Positions 52,504 through 61,432 of a stretch of DNA of 64,000 nt are shown in pieces. The notes below the pieces were generated by a model. The model was not told where the DNA came from. It did not search any database and saw nothing but the letters and a program-made list of their open reading frames with translations. The stretch comes from Sphingobacterium sp. PCS056 (lineage in GTDB: Bacteria; Bacteroidota; Bacteroidia; Sphingobacteriales; Sphingobacteriaceae), in contig NZ_CP096883.1 in the NCBI RefSeq assembly GCF_023273895.1, positions 4,340,001 to 4,404,000 of the forward strand, written 5' to 3'. Position 1 is the first letter of the stretch. Each line of letters opens with the position of its first letter. Made by a program: the position numbers and the translations under genes.

Positions 52504-53451
52504 TTACTTCTTAAGATTCTCGATAATCAACTGTGCCAATTCAACACCTATACGTTCTTGTGCCTCATTTGTAGCCGCTCCAATATGGGGCGTCAACGAA
52601 ATTTTTGGATGTTTTAAAATCTCTATTCGCGGAGTAGGCTCATTGTCAAACACATCCAAACCAGCAAATGCAACTTTACCTGAATCTAACGCTTCAATCA
52701 AAGCAAGTTCATCAATCACACCACCTCGAGCAGCATTCACTAAACCGACCTGATCTTTTAATAGCGCAAATTCAGCTTGACCAATTGCCGGTTTATCTAA
52801 GAATGGAACATGTAGCGTAATAAAATCAGATGTTTTTAATAAATCCTCCATTGCTATCTGATCTACAGGCAGCTCGACTTCAAATCCCTGTGTTAAAGAC
52901 AACGTTAATGTTTTAGGACCATCGGCAAGATCGTAGTACACAACGTCCATTCCCAGACCTAATCCAATTTTTGCAGTCTCACGACCGATACGACCGAAAC
53001 CAACAACACCTAAAGTTTTACCCCTAAGTTCAGTTCCACCAGCATATGCTTTTTTTAAAGCACCAAATTTACTCTCGCCTACTATGGGCATCTGACGGTT
53101 GGAATCGTAAAGAAAACGTACACCATTTAGTAGATGAGCAAATACCAATTCCGCCACAGATAATGAAGAAGCCGCAGGCGTGTTTAATACTGCTATTCCT
53201 CTCGAACGCGCATATTCAACATCGATATTATCCATACCAACACCACCACGTCCAATCACTTTTAAATTTGGACAAACATCAATTAGTGCTTGTCTTACTT
53301 TCGTTGCACTACGCACTGTAATAGCGTCGTATGCCTGTAATTTTTCCGCTAATTCTTCCTGCGGTATATGATTTGTATCTACTTCAAATCCGGCATTCTC
53401 CAAAAGTAATTTACCTGCTGGATCAATACCATCATTTGCTAATATTCTCAT
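52504..53451 (-). CDS. serA: D-3-phosphoglycerate dehydrogenase, ACT-less
   Basis: Oxidises 3-phosphoglycerate in serine synthesis. The 315-residue protein has GRGGVGMDNIDVEYA, the NAD loop GVVGFGRIGRETAKIG (near residue 147), the catalytic Arg in NAARGGVIDE (near 227) and the His in LTPHIGAATNEAQ (near 285). It ends there, lacking the C-terminal ACT domain that mediates serine inhibition in E. coli, which is usual in Bacteroidota. It follows serC by 8 nt. Confidence 0.93.
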   Translation of the reverse strand: MRILANDGIDPAGKLLLENAGFEVDTNHIPQEELAEKLQAYDAITVRSATKVRQALIDVCPNLKVIGRGGVGMDNIDVEYARSRGIAVLNTPAASSLSVAELVFAHLLNGVRFLYDSNRQMPIVGESKFGALKKAYAGGTELRGKTLGVVGFGRIGRETAKIGLGLGMDVVYYDLADGPKTLTLSLTQGFEVELPVDQIAMEDLLKTSDFITLHVPFLDKPAIGQAEFALLKDQVGLVNAARGGVIDELALIEALDSGKVAFAGLDVFDNEPTPRIEILKHPKISLTPHIGAATNEAQERIGVELAQLIIENLKK

Positions 53452-53459
53452 GATATAAA

Positions 53460-54533
53460 TTAGATTTTATTTTTCAATTCTTCAAACTCCTTCATCGCAT
53501 CTACCAATGCATTGATACTACTGATCGTTAGTGCATTGTAAATAGAAGCTCTAAAACCACCAACTGAACGATGCCCTTTGATACCGATCAACTCACGCTC
53601 TTTTGCCAAAGCCAAAAACTCTGCTTCTAACTCTGCAGAATCCATGATAAAGGTAACATTCATACGAGAACGATCTTCCAATGCAGCAGTTCCTCTGAAG
53701 AATGGATTGCGATCAATTTCATCATACAAAGTACGTGCTTTGATGATATTCTCTTGCTCAATAACTGCTACCCCCCCCTTAGCTTTCAACCAACGTAAGT
53801 TGAGCAACGAGACGAAGATAGAAAATACAGGTGGAGTATTGTACATAGAATCTGCAGCTATATGTGCAGAATAATCCAATATTGATGGAATAACTCGACC
53901 CGTTTTACCTAAAATCTCATCTTTTACAACTACTAAAGTAGCACCTGCAGGTCCCATATTTTTCTGTGCACCAGCATAAATTAAATCAAAATCAGAAACA
54001 TTAATCTCACGACTCAAAATATCTGAAGACATATCAACCACTATGGGTGCATTTGAAACTGGTACATCAAACACTTCAGTACCATAAATTGTGTTATTCG
54101 ATGTATAATGAAAGTAAGACGCATCTGCAGGAACAGTAAACTGTTTTGGTATATAAGTGTAGTTCTTATCGCTCGATGACGCAACTACCTCTACAGCTCC
54201 GATCTTCTTAGCCTCTTTAATCGCTTTAGAAGCCCAAACTCCAGTATCCAAATAAGCAGCTTTACCACTTTCTGGCAATAAGTTCATCGCTACCATAGCA
54301 AATTGCAAACTCGCCCCTCCTTGTAAGAACAAAATGGAATATCCTTGCGGTACATTTAACAATTCGCGAACCAATTTAGTAGTTTCATCCAATACCGCCT
54401 CAAATTCTTTGGAACGATGCGAAATCTCTAAGATGGATAAACCTGTATTATTAAAATCAATTACAGCTTGTGAAGCTTCTTGAAAAACTTCCTTTGGCAG
54501 AATGCAAGGACCTGCTCCAAAATTATGTTTCAT
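53460..54533 (-). CDS. serC: Phosphoserine aminotransferase
   Basis: PLP enzyme of serine and pyridoxal synthesis. The 357-residue protein begins MKHNFGAGPCILPKEV and has LFLQGGASLQFAMVAMNL (near residue 68), VDMSSDILSREI and the PLP Lys in LIYAGAQKNMGPAGATLVV (near 190), all SerC signatures. A consensus promoter lies 69 nt upstream, and a 16-bp palindrome sits in the leader. It forms an operon with serA. Confidence 0.96.
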   Translation of the reverse strand: MKHNFGAGPCILPKEVFQEASQAVIDFNNTGLSILEISHRSKEFEAVLDETTKLVRELLNVPQGYSILFLQGGASLQFAMVAMNLLPESGKAAYLDTGVWASKAIKEAKKIGAVEVVASSSDKNYTYIPKQFTVPADASYFHYTSNNTIYGTEVFDVPVSNAPIVVDMSSDILSREINVSDFDLIYAGAQKNMGPAGATLVVVKDEILGKTGRVIPSILDYSAHIAADSMYNTPPVFSIFVSLLNLRWLKAKGGVAVIEQENIIKARTLYDEIDRNPFFRGTAALEDRSRMNVTFIMDSAELEAEFLALAKERELIGIKGHRSVGGFRASIYNALTISSINALVDAMKEFEELKNKI

Positions 54534-54576
54534 CGATATATAGTTTGTTTTTGTATAGCTTTTCTATGTTTCGATT

Positions 54577-54592
54577 AAGCAAACGTTTGCTT
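54577..54592. promoter_or_regulatory. 16-bp palindrome in the serC leader
   Basis: AAGCAAACGTTTGCTT is a perfect palindrome centred on CG, of the LacI/GalR-operator type. It lies about 10 nt downstream of the serC -7 box and 44 nt before the start codon, so a bound protein would block transcription. Confidence 0.55.
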
Positions 54593-54601
54593 TCCGAAGA
54601 T

Positions 54602-54633
54602 CAAAGGTACAAGATTTCTTATTTAAATTTCAA
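54602..54633 (-). promoter_or_regulatory. Promoter of serC-serA
   Basis: TACCTTTG (54602-54609) with TTGA (54630-54633) 20 nt upstream, on the minus strand. Confidence 0.65.
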
Positions 54634-54736
54634 TAAAAAATCAATATTAATGAAATTTAGAAAAAACTAATGCCCAAATGATAAAAAGATAACATAAAAC
54701 TGCTTTAAATTTGTTAAAAATGATATTATGTATAAC

Positions 54737-54994
54737 CTATAATAAGATTACTTTCCAAGCTTGATCTACTTTATTTTTTTTTAATAAATCTTGAGCATAA
54801 AGTTGGAGATGTATTTGACGACTCGAATCATCACCAATAAAAGCATTAAGCAGATCAAAAATTTCCGGTTCATCTCTTATCGCATCAATCTCATCATCCT
54901 CAGGTAGCTGGTTCACGGTCAGCAGTTGCTGTATCTCTTCTGGTGTAAATACAGCCGAAACCTTAATAAAGGGGGGTAAATCTGAAAATTGCAT
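54737..54994 (-). CDS. Small hypothetical acidic protein
   Basis: 85 residues, no signal peptide or TM. Sequence begins MQFSDLPPFIKVSAVFTPEEIQQLL and is rich in Asp, Glu and Leu; likely helical. Family not recognised. The ATG at 54994 is chosen; the frame is open 8 codons upstream but that part lies in the icd terminator. Its start codon is only 2 nt after the T run of that terminator, and AAAGG in the hairpin arm is the nearest ribosome-binding site. Confidence 0.55.
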   Translation of the reverse strand: MQFSDLPPFIKVSAVFTPEEIQQLLTVNQLPEDDEIDAIRDEPEIFDLLNAFIGDDSSRQIHLQLYAQDLLKKNKVDQAWKVILL

Positions 54995-54996
54995 AT

Positions 54997-55032
54997 AAAA
55001 AAATTGACCTTTGAACAATAGTCAAAGGTCAA
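54997..55032 (-). terminator. Terminator of icd, overlapping the RBS of the next ORF
   Basis: TTGACCTTTGA (55004-55014) and TCAAAGGTCAA (55022-55032) form an 11-bp stem with a 7-nt loop, then seven T on the minus strand. The 3' arm contains the AAAGG of the small ORF at 54737-54994. Confidence 0.85.
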
Positions 55033-55059
55033 CTTTATCTCTGGTATTTAAAACAGTTT

Positions 55060-56322
55060 TTACAACTTTTCAATAATATGATCAGCAAACGAACTCGTTT
55101 TAACAAGTGTAGCATTCTCCATTAAATTGTAGAAATCTATAGTTACAGTTTTATCTTTTATGGTCTCGCTCAATGCTTTAACAATCATATCAGCAGCTTC
55201 CTGCCATCCCATATATTCTAACATCATCACACCGCTCAAAATAACAGATGAGGGATTCATGGTATCCGTATTCGCAAAACGGGGCGCAGTTCCATGTGTA
55301 GCCTCAAAAACAGCATGACCTGTATTATAATTGATATTTGCTCCAGGAGCTATACCGATACCACCTACTATAGCCGCTAAAGCATCAGATATATAATCTC
55401 CATTGAGATTTAAAGTGGCGATCACCGAGTAATCACGTGGATTCAATAAAATCTGTTGCAAGAAATTATCGGCAATTACATCTTTAATCAATAATTTACC
55501 AGCTGCCATAGCTTCTTGCTGCTCAGCATTAGCAGCGGCATCACCTTTTTCTATTTTGGTACGTTCCCACTGACCCCAAGTATAGGTCTGATGTGCAAAT
55601 TCTGTCTCAGCGAGTTCATAACCCCAGTTCTTAAATGCTCCCTCTGTAAATTTCATAATATTACCTTTATGTACCAAAGTAACCGAAGGAAGCTTGTGTT
55701 CTAGGGCGTGCTCAATAGCTGCACGGATCAATCGTTTAGATCCTAATTCCGAAACCAACTTAATTCCCACACCCGTACCTGTAGAAAAATTATAATCAAC
55801 ATGAAGTTCATCATGTAAGAAATCTTGAAGTTTAGCTGCATCTGATGAACCAGCGGCAAATTCGATTCCAGCATAGATATCTTCTGTATTTTCACGAAAT
55901 ATGACCATATTCACATATTCGGGATGTTTCACTGGTGAAGGCACACCTTCATACCACTTAGTCGGTCGCTGACAAACAAATAAATCAAGTTCTTTACGTA
56001 AAGCCACATTTAAAGAACGGATGCCTCCGCCAATAGGTGTTGTCAAAGGCCCCTTAATACCGATCAAATATTCCTTCAATATATCCAGCGTTTCTTGTGG
56101 CAACCACTCTCCAGTCATATCAAAAGCTTTTTCACCAGCCAATACCTCTTTCCAATCGATCTTTCTTTTACCACCGTAAGCCACCTCCACAGCACGATTG
56201 AATACACGCACAGAAGCATGCCAAATATCGGGACCTATTCCATCTCCAATAATAAAAGGAATAATCGGTTGATCGGGCACGTGCAACGATCCATGCAAAG
56301 ACTTTGTTATTTTACTCGCCAT
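55060..56322 (-). CDS. icd: Isocitrate dehydrogenase (NADP-type)
   Basis: TCA-cycle enzyme giving 2-oxoglutarate. The 420-residue protein matches the E. coli Icd type: IIPFIIGDGIGPDIW near residue 20, LTTPIGGGIRSLNVALRKELDLFVCQRP (near 93; the Ser is the regulatory phosphorylation position in E. coli), NMVIFRENTEDIYAGIEF, and ATHGTAPRFANTDTMNPSS near 342. Cofactor preference is not decided here. It lies 8 nt downstream of the antiporter gene and is transcribed with it. Confidence 0.95.
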   Translation of the reverse strand: MASKITKSLHGSLHVPDQPIIPFIIGDGIGPDIWHASVRVFNRAVEVAYGGKRKIDWKEVLAGEKAFDMTGEWLPQETLDILKEYLIGIKGPLTTPIGGGIRSLNVALRKELDLFVCQRPTKWYEGVPSPVKHPEYVNMVIFRENTEDIYAGIEFAAGSSDAAKLQDFLHDELHVDYNFSTGTGVGIKLVSELGSKRLIRAAIEHALEHKLPSVTLVHKGNIMKFTEGAFKNWGYELAETEFAHQTYTWGQWERTKIEKGDAAANAEQQEAMAAGKLLIKDVIADNFLQQILLNPRDYSVIATLNLNGDYISDALAAIVGGIGIAPGANINYNTGHAVFEATHGTAPRFANTDTMNPSSVILSGVMMLEYMGWQEAADMIVKALSETIKDKTVTIDFYNLMENATLVKTSSFADHIIEKL

Positions 56323-56330
56323 AGTTCAGT

Positions 56331-58454
56331 TTATTTATCTTTATTGAACATGTTCCCAATTTCCTTACTGATTTTTCTAAAAATCGGCGCCGCTTGTACA
56401 TCTTCATATTCATCAATATGTTGATTGTCTACTCGACTAGGAAATACTAATACCACATTTTCATGGATACTTTCCAATTTCTTTGCCAAACCATCCAAAG
56501 AATCTCGATATGACACTTCCCCGTAACGTGAAGACACGTAAAATAGAAGTGCGTTATCCTCTCTAAATGATGCTAGTCCCTGTATATGATCCCAATCATC
56601 ATACATCTTATAATTGACTGGAACTGAATTTTTGATTTCATCTAGAAATGCTTTAGTAGCGATTTCTGTACGCTCATCACACACAAAAGTGACCGAAATA
56701 GTAAGCTCCTGTCCTAATTTAAGCACCTTCTCAACCCAATACTCAAAACCAAATTCAGACTGCGCCAAAGGCGGTACAAATACAATAATCTTATTATGGG
56801 TAATAAATGGCTTTTTAAATCGACACATCATGACATTAGCAGAAGTACGATTTAAAATGCTTTCAGACTTCTCGCCAACGATTTTATCCACAAAATTGCT
56901 TGCGCTCGGCCATCCCAACAAGATACAATCAGCCATCACATCTTTTGCGGTTCGACTGATACCACTTGGGATATTGAAATCAATGGTTGTTGCAATATTG
57001 ACTTCAGTCTCACTTCCTGAAGCATATTTAACAATATTATCCAAGTTTTTACGAGCAATTGCCATATTTTTCTCCGCCTGCTCATTATCCTTTACAACAG
57101 AAACAATACTGATCGGATAATGTGACTTTTTACTACGCATCAAAGTAGCAAAGTCCAAAAGCGGCTGCATATTCTCCATATTTGCCAATGGAATCAAAAT
57201 ATGCTCGTCATGTTCTTTTACAATATTGATATGGCTCTCATCTTGATCACCATCCATTACAATTTTTTTAGATGCTCCCTCCGTCACAATACTTGCTACT
57301 ATACACGTCACTAAAATCAATAAGATCGTACCGTTCAAAACATTTTCATCAATGATCTCATTTTTATAACCGACCATTATCACAGCCAAAGTTGCCGCCG
57401 CATGTGAACTACTCAACCCAAAGATAACGTTACGTTGTCCTGCTGAATATTTAAAGACTAATTGTGTGATCCATGCCGCACCCCATTTACCTAATATAGC
57501 AACTAATGTCAATGTAGCAGCTATAATTAAAGCTTCTGGACCGCGCAATAAAACGCTTACATCAACAATCATCCCCACACTAATCAAGAAAAAAGGAATG
57601 AAAATCGCATTTCCAATAAACTCAATCCGATTCATCAGTGCCGAAGAATGGGGAATCAACTTATTCAATGCCAAGCCAGCAACGAATGCTCCTATAATAG
57701 GTTCAAGCCCCGCTATCTCGGACAAAAAAGCCGCGAAAAATACAATAGATAAAATAAAAATATAGTGAGAAGTTTTTTCACTTTCAATACGTTCGAAAAA
57801 CCATTTGGCAATACGAGGGATAACACCAAACATGATAAAAAGGAAGATAGCAAACGATACACCTAAGGTAACCCAAAACTCTTGACCGATATTACCTTGG
57901 GAAGCACCTGTGATCACAGCCAGAATAATCAATACTGCGGTATCAGTCAATATGGTACCACCAATAGTAATAGCTACAGCTTCATTTTTCGAAATACCAT
58001 AACTATTGACAATAGGATATGACACCAATGTATGTGTCGCAAACATACTTGAAATCAATATACTAGCCAAAATACCATAATCCAGAAAATAATAACATAC
58101 TGGAAAACCGATGGCTATGGGAATAATAAAAGTAAAAAAACCAAACCATAAACTTTTATGCTTTGTTTTTTTAAATTCATTCATATCCAGTTCCAAGCCA
58201 GCAATAAACATAATATAGAGCAAACCGATTGTCGAAAACAGATCTACTGCCGAATTTTTCTCCAACCAGTTCAATCCGTGTGGACCAATGACCACTCCAG
58301 AGATAATCAAACCTATAATACCAGGGACTTTAATGGAACGTAATAAAATAGGAGACAATAAAATAATAAATAAGACAAGCGCGAAAATGAGTACTGGACT
58401 TTTTAAAGGTGCTTCAAAAGCATGCGATAAGTGATCTAATACGTTTCTATTCAT
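56331..58454 (-). CDS. CPA2-family cation:proton antiporter with C-terminal UspA-like regions
   Basis: 707-residue inner-membrane Na+/H+ or K+/H+ exchanger. The first 400 residues hold about 12 TM helices, with LLYIMFIAGLELDMNEFKKTK (near 78-98) typical of the CPA2/Kef group and ATHTLVSYPIVNSYG near 140. The remaining 300 residues are soluble and resemble tandem universal-stress-protein domains. I chose ATG 58454: a consensus promoter box at 58486-58493 lies upstream of it, whereas the longer frame would start before that promoter. Co-transcribed with icd. Confidence 0.88.
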   Translation of the reverse strand: MNRNVLDHLSHAFEAPLKSPVLIFALVLFIILLSPILLRSIKVPGIIGLIISGVVIGPHGLNWLEKNSAVDLFSTIGLLYIMFIAGLELDMNEFKKTKHKSLWFGFFTFIIPIAIGFPVCYYFLDYGILASILISSMFATHTLVSYPIVNSYGISKNEAVAITIGGTILTDTAVLIILAVITGASQGNIGQEFWVTLGVSFAIFLFIMFGVIPRIAKWFFERIESEKTSHYIFILSIVFFAAFLSEIAGLEPIIGAFVAGLALNKLIPHSSALMNRIEFIGNAIFIPFFLISVGMIVDVSVLLRGPEALIIAATLTLVAILGKWGAAWITQLVFKYSAGQRNVIFGLSSSHAAATLAVIMVGYKNEIIDENVLNGTILLILVTCIVASIVTEGASKKIVMDGDQDESHINIVKEHDEHILIPLANMENMQPLLDFATLMRSKKSHYPISIVSVVKDNEQAEKNMAIARKNLDNIVKYASGSETEVNIATTIDFNIPSGISRTAKDVMADCILLGWPSASNFVDKIVGEKSESILNRTSANVMMCRFKKPFITHNKIIVFVPPLAQSEFGFEYWVEKVLKLGQELTISVTFVCDERTEIATKAFLDEIKNSVPVNYKMYDDWDHIQGLASFREDNALLFYVSSRYGEVSYRDSLDGLAKKLESIHENVVLVFPSRVDNQHIDEYEDVQAAPIFRKISKEIGNMFNKDK

Positions 58455-58485
58455 AAATATATAAGCTAATTCAAGTATACATGTG

Positions 58486-58518
58486 CAAAAGTATTTCACA
58501 TAGAAATCCCCCTACAAA
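58486..58518 (-). promoter_or_regulatory. Promoter of the antiporter-icd operon
   Basis: TACTTTTG (58486-58493) with TTTG (58515-58518) 21 nt upstream on the minus strand; the leader is about 25-30 nt. Confidence 0.65.
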
Positions 58519-58567
58519 ACCTCTAAAAGTAAAATATTTATTCCGGAACTACAATTAAAGCAATCAA

Positions 58568-59788
58568 TTATTTAAAAGAAATCGCGCGAATAGGACTGAT
58601 TTTAGTAATCAATAGAGAAGGAATAAACAACGCTAACATACCAATCACGACCAATGAAATATTGATCAGCACAATATCGGTCCAGTATAGTTTAACCGCC
58701 ACATAAGAGATGTAATAAGTCTGTTCATCCAATTTGAAGAAATGGGTATAATCTTGGAAGAAATATAGACCTAATCCGATAAAATTACCTAACAATAGCC
58801 CTACACCAATCAAATATAGCGCATTGTACATAAACACTCGTCGTACACCAGTATTATGAAAGCCCAACGCCTTTAGAATTCCAATCATCGAAGTACGTTC
58901 CAAAATGGTGATCAGTAAAGCTGAAACCATATTGATGATCGCTACTAAAGTCACCAGTATAAAGATTATTGTGGTATTCATATCAAGCAAATCTAACCAT
59001 TGAAAGATATCAGGTACTTGATCACGAATACTTACAGCATGCATATCTACAGGTACAATATCATCAATTTCATTCGTTGTTTGTTGCAATTTAGAGAAGT
59101 CATGAATGCGTACTTCATATCCCCCAACAGCTGTACTATCCAAATTATTGAGTCTCCTAATCAAATTAAGAGAACCGATGACATACACCTTATCCAACTC
59201 TTCAGAACCCGAGTTATAAATACCTTTGATTTCAAATTTACGTTTCCGAATAGGCTGTTGCACAAAGTACATGATAAAATCATCGCCGACCTTAAGCATC
59301 AGTCTGTTCGCTAAATATTTAGAAATCAAAATCTGTTCTCCAGCACCTTCATTCTTATTAAAATTTAACGTATCACCTTCAACTAGTATATTTTTTAAAT
59401 AACGTTGATCATAGCCCGCATCTACTCCTTTTAGCAAAACTCCCTCGACCTCATCGTTGACATTGATAATTCCTGGTTTAGTAGCAAAAGAACTGATACC
59501 AACCACATTTTCATGATTTCTAACGGAATCTAATTGCAACGAATCTAAAGCAATCGGTGAATTTTCATAAGAATTGTTGAGATCATAACGAAGAACGATA
59601 ATATCTCCAAAGAAACCACGTTGCTTGCCCGTAATTTCTGATTTGAATCCCCGCAATACACCCACAGAAAGAATGATCGCCGCGATTGCCAAGGCTATTG
59701 CCCCTATGGTAATGCGCACGATTAATTTAGAAAAAGTTCTTTTTCCTAAAAAAGTGATTCTCTTGGCTAAAAAGTATGGAAAATTCAA
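58568..59788 (-). CDS. LolC/LolE-type ABC transporter permease
   Basis: 406 residues in the FtsX/LolCE layout: TM1 near residues 24-47, a periplasmic domain of about 220 residues (GDIIVLRYDLNNSYENSP to DMHAVSIRDQVPDIFQWLDLL), then three TM helices near 275-300, 325-350 and 370-395. LERTSMIGILKALGFHNTGVRRVFMYNAL is a typical LolC/E coupling segment. It probably belongs to lipoprotein release from the inner membrane. No ATPase gene is adjacent. TAACTTTG on the minus strand at 59815-59822 is a possible -7 box. Confidence 0.85.
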   Translation of the reverse strand: MNFPYFLAKRITFLGKRTFSKLIVRITIGAIALAIAAIILSVGVLRGFKSEITGKQRGFFGDIIVLRYDLNNSYENSPIALDSLQLDSVRNHENVVGISSFATKPGIINVNDEVEGVLLKGVDAGYDQRYLKNILVEGDTLNFNKNEGAGEQILISKYLANRLMLKVGDDFIMYFVQQPIRKRKFEIKGIYNSGSEELDKVYVIGSLNLIRRLNNLDSTAVGGYEVRIHDFSKLQQTTNEIDDIVPVDMHAVSIRDQVPDIFQWLDLLDMNTTIIFILVTLVAIINMVSALLITILERTSMIGILKALGFHNTGVRRVFMYNALYLIGVGLLLGNFIGLGLYFFQDYTHFFKLDEQTYYISYVAVKLYWTDIVLINISLVVIGMLALFIPSLLITKISPIRAISFK

Positions 59789-59899
59789 GCTTTTAAATTA
59801 TTTATGTAACTTCGCAAAGTTAAAAAAAAATGTGAACCAGCCTACTTTATTACTGCTGTTTCCATCATCTCAGTACTAAAATAAGAAAACATTATCGAT

Positions 59900-60817
59900 A
59901 TGCGCATCATATTCATGGGAACACCAGACTTTGCCGTCGCTTCATTAGATGCTCTCGTACAATCCGGAGAAAATATTGTAGCAGTAGTCACAGCACCTGA
60001 CAAACCGGCGGGCCGAGGACAAAAACTTCACCAATCGGCAGTTAAGATCTATGCAGAGGCTCATGGTATACCGGTATTGCAACCCGTTAAACTTAGAGAT
60101 CCTGATTTTTTGGAAGAATTGAGAATTTATCAAGCAGATTTACAAGTCGTCGTTGCTTTTCGCATGCTGCCCGAAGCCGTATGGAATATGCCTCCATATG
60201 GCACCATTAACGTACATGCATCATTATTACCACAATATCGAGGCGCAGCACCCATCAACCACGCTATCATCAACGGTGAGCACGTGAGTGGTGTATCAAC
60301 ATTTCTTTTACAACATGAAATAGACACCGGAAAGATTCTATTATCGGAGGAAGTTGCTATTGCCCCTGATGACAATGCTGGAATTTTACACGATAAACTG
60401 ATGCATGTAGGTGCGCAATTACTTTTAAAAACTTTGGCCGGACTAAAAACGAATACGCTGACACCAAAAGCACAAAGTACACTAATTCCAGAGAGTGAAT
60501 TGAAACATGCGCCTAAAATATTCAAAGAAAACTGTCAAATCGACTGGAATCAAGATATTGACACCATCTATAACCTCATACGCGGATTGAGTCCATATCC
60601 AGCCGCCTATACAAGCTTAGACAATAAAGTATTAAAGCTCTATGTAGGAACAAAAGAATATTCAACTCCAGATATTACTCCTGGAGATTATAAGACCGAC
60701 GGTAAATCCTACCTTAAATTTGCAGGTAATAATGGTTACATCCATGTCATCCAATTGCAGATAGAAGGTAAAAAGAAAATGGAAATTATAGACTTCTTAA
60801 GAGGTTACCGGTTCTAA
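59900..60817 (+). CDS. fmt: Methionyl-tRNA formyltransferase
   Basis: Formylates initiator Met-tRNA with 10-formyl-THF. The 305-residue protein has MRIIFMGTPDFAVASLDAL at the start, VTAPDKPAGRGQKL, then the catalytic stretch INVHASLLPQYRGAAPINHAIINGE (Asn-His-Asp triad region, near residue 105) and the C-terminal OB-like domain from about residue 205. The stop overlaps the 3' end of the small XRE gene on the other strand by 4 nt. Confidence 0.96.
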   Translation: MRIIFMGTPDFAVASLDALVQSGENIVAVVTAPDKPAGRGQKLHQSAVKIYAEAHGIPVLQPVKLRDPDFLEELRIYQADLQVVVAFRMLPEAVWNMPPYGTINVHASLLPQYRGAAPINHAIINGEHVSGVSTFLLQHEIDTGKILLSEEVAIAPDDNAGILHDKLMHVGAQLLLKTLAGLKTNTLTPKAQSTLIPESELKHAPKIFKENCQIDWNQDIDTIYNLIRGLSPYPAAYTSLDNKVLKLYVGTKEYSTPDITPGDYKTDGKSYLKFAGNNGYIHVIQLQIEGKKKMEIIDFLRGYRF

Positions 60818-61056
60818 ACGACTACATCCTCATTTTTGTGGTCATCGGATTTTTCCGGTATAAACTCCATTAAATCAGCGGGCTGACATGCAAGTGCTTC
60901 ACAGATCGAGGCCAGAGTATCCAAACGCAATGCTTTGGCTTTTTGATTTTTAATGATGGATAGGTTTGACAGCGTGATTCCTACCTTAGCACTTAGCTCA
61001 TTCAGTGACATTTTGCGATCTCGCATTACTTTGTCTAAATGTATAATAATTGGCAT
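60814..61056 (-). CDS. Small XRE-family transcriptional regulator (YozG-like)
   Basis: 80 residues, just a helix-turn-helix: LDKVMRDRKMSLNELSAKVGITLSNLSIIKNQKAKALRLDTLASICEALACQPADLMEF, typical of the YozG/Cro-type family. A short, acidic tail follows. I chose the ATG at 61056; a TTG two codons up is possible. Three ATGTTTT half sites lie 13-51 nt upstream, which suggests autoregulation. In other bacteria such regulators pair with a DUF2975 gene; none is seen here. Confidence 0.85.
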   Translation of the reverse strand: MPIIIHLDKVMRDRKMSLNELSAKVGITLSNLSIIKNQKAKALRLDTLASICEALACQPADLMEFIPEKSDDHKNEDVVV

Positions 61057-61068
61057 AATCAAAATTAT

Positions 61069-61107
61069 ATGTTTTATTGAAAAACATGTGAATCATAAAA
61101 ATGTTTT
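61069..61107. promoter_or_regulatory. Operator-like ATGTTTT repeats upstream of the XRE gene
   Basis: ATGTTTT at 61069-61075, AAAACAT at 61081-61087 and ATGTTTT at 61101-61107. The first two form an inverted repeat with a 5-nt centre. Probable self-binding site of the XRE protein. Confidence 0.45.
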
Positions 61108-61388
61108 GGTTATGAAAAATTTAATTTTCTCTATGCTCAAATGTATCATTTATTTTGAAAATTTAAGCTTGTCATCCTCCTAGATGAGTAGCAATTCCTT
61201 TACAAAAACAAAGCACATTCATTACCAACCGATTACAAATCAATTTAAAAGTTTAAACATTATTATGACTGACTTATCTCTTTTTGGAATAATTTTTGCT
61301 GCATGAATATTGAAATAAAATTCCTCATAATCAGCATGATATAATCATGTATCAGCAATAAATATTAAAATAATTCGTTTTTATTTTG
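61108..61388. other. Intergenic between XRE gene and rpoD promoter
   Basis: AT-rich; no gene or stable hairpin noted. Confidence 0.4.
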
Positions 61389-61396
61389 TATTTTTG
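61389..61396 (+). promoter_or_regulatory. Putative -7 box of rpoD
   Basis: TATTTTTG fits TAnnTTTG, 36 nt before the ATG. The -33 position (TAAA) is not conserved. Confidence 0.45.
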
Positions 61397-61432
61397 CAAA
61401 CATTTCAGAGAAGAAAGGTATTAATATAATTA

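Noticed and set aside
58455..58499. Longer start for the CPA2 antiporter
   Set aside because: It would begin upstream of the consensus promoter that drives the gene.
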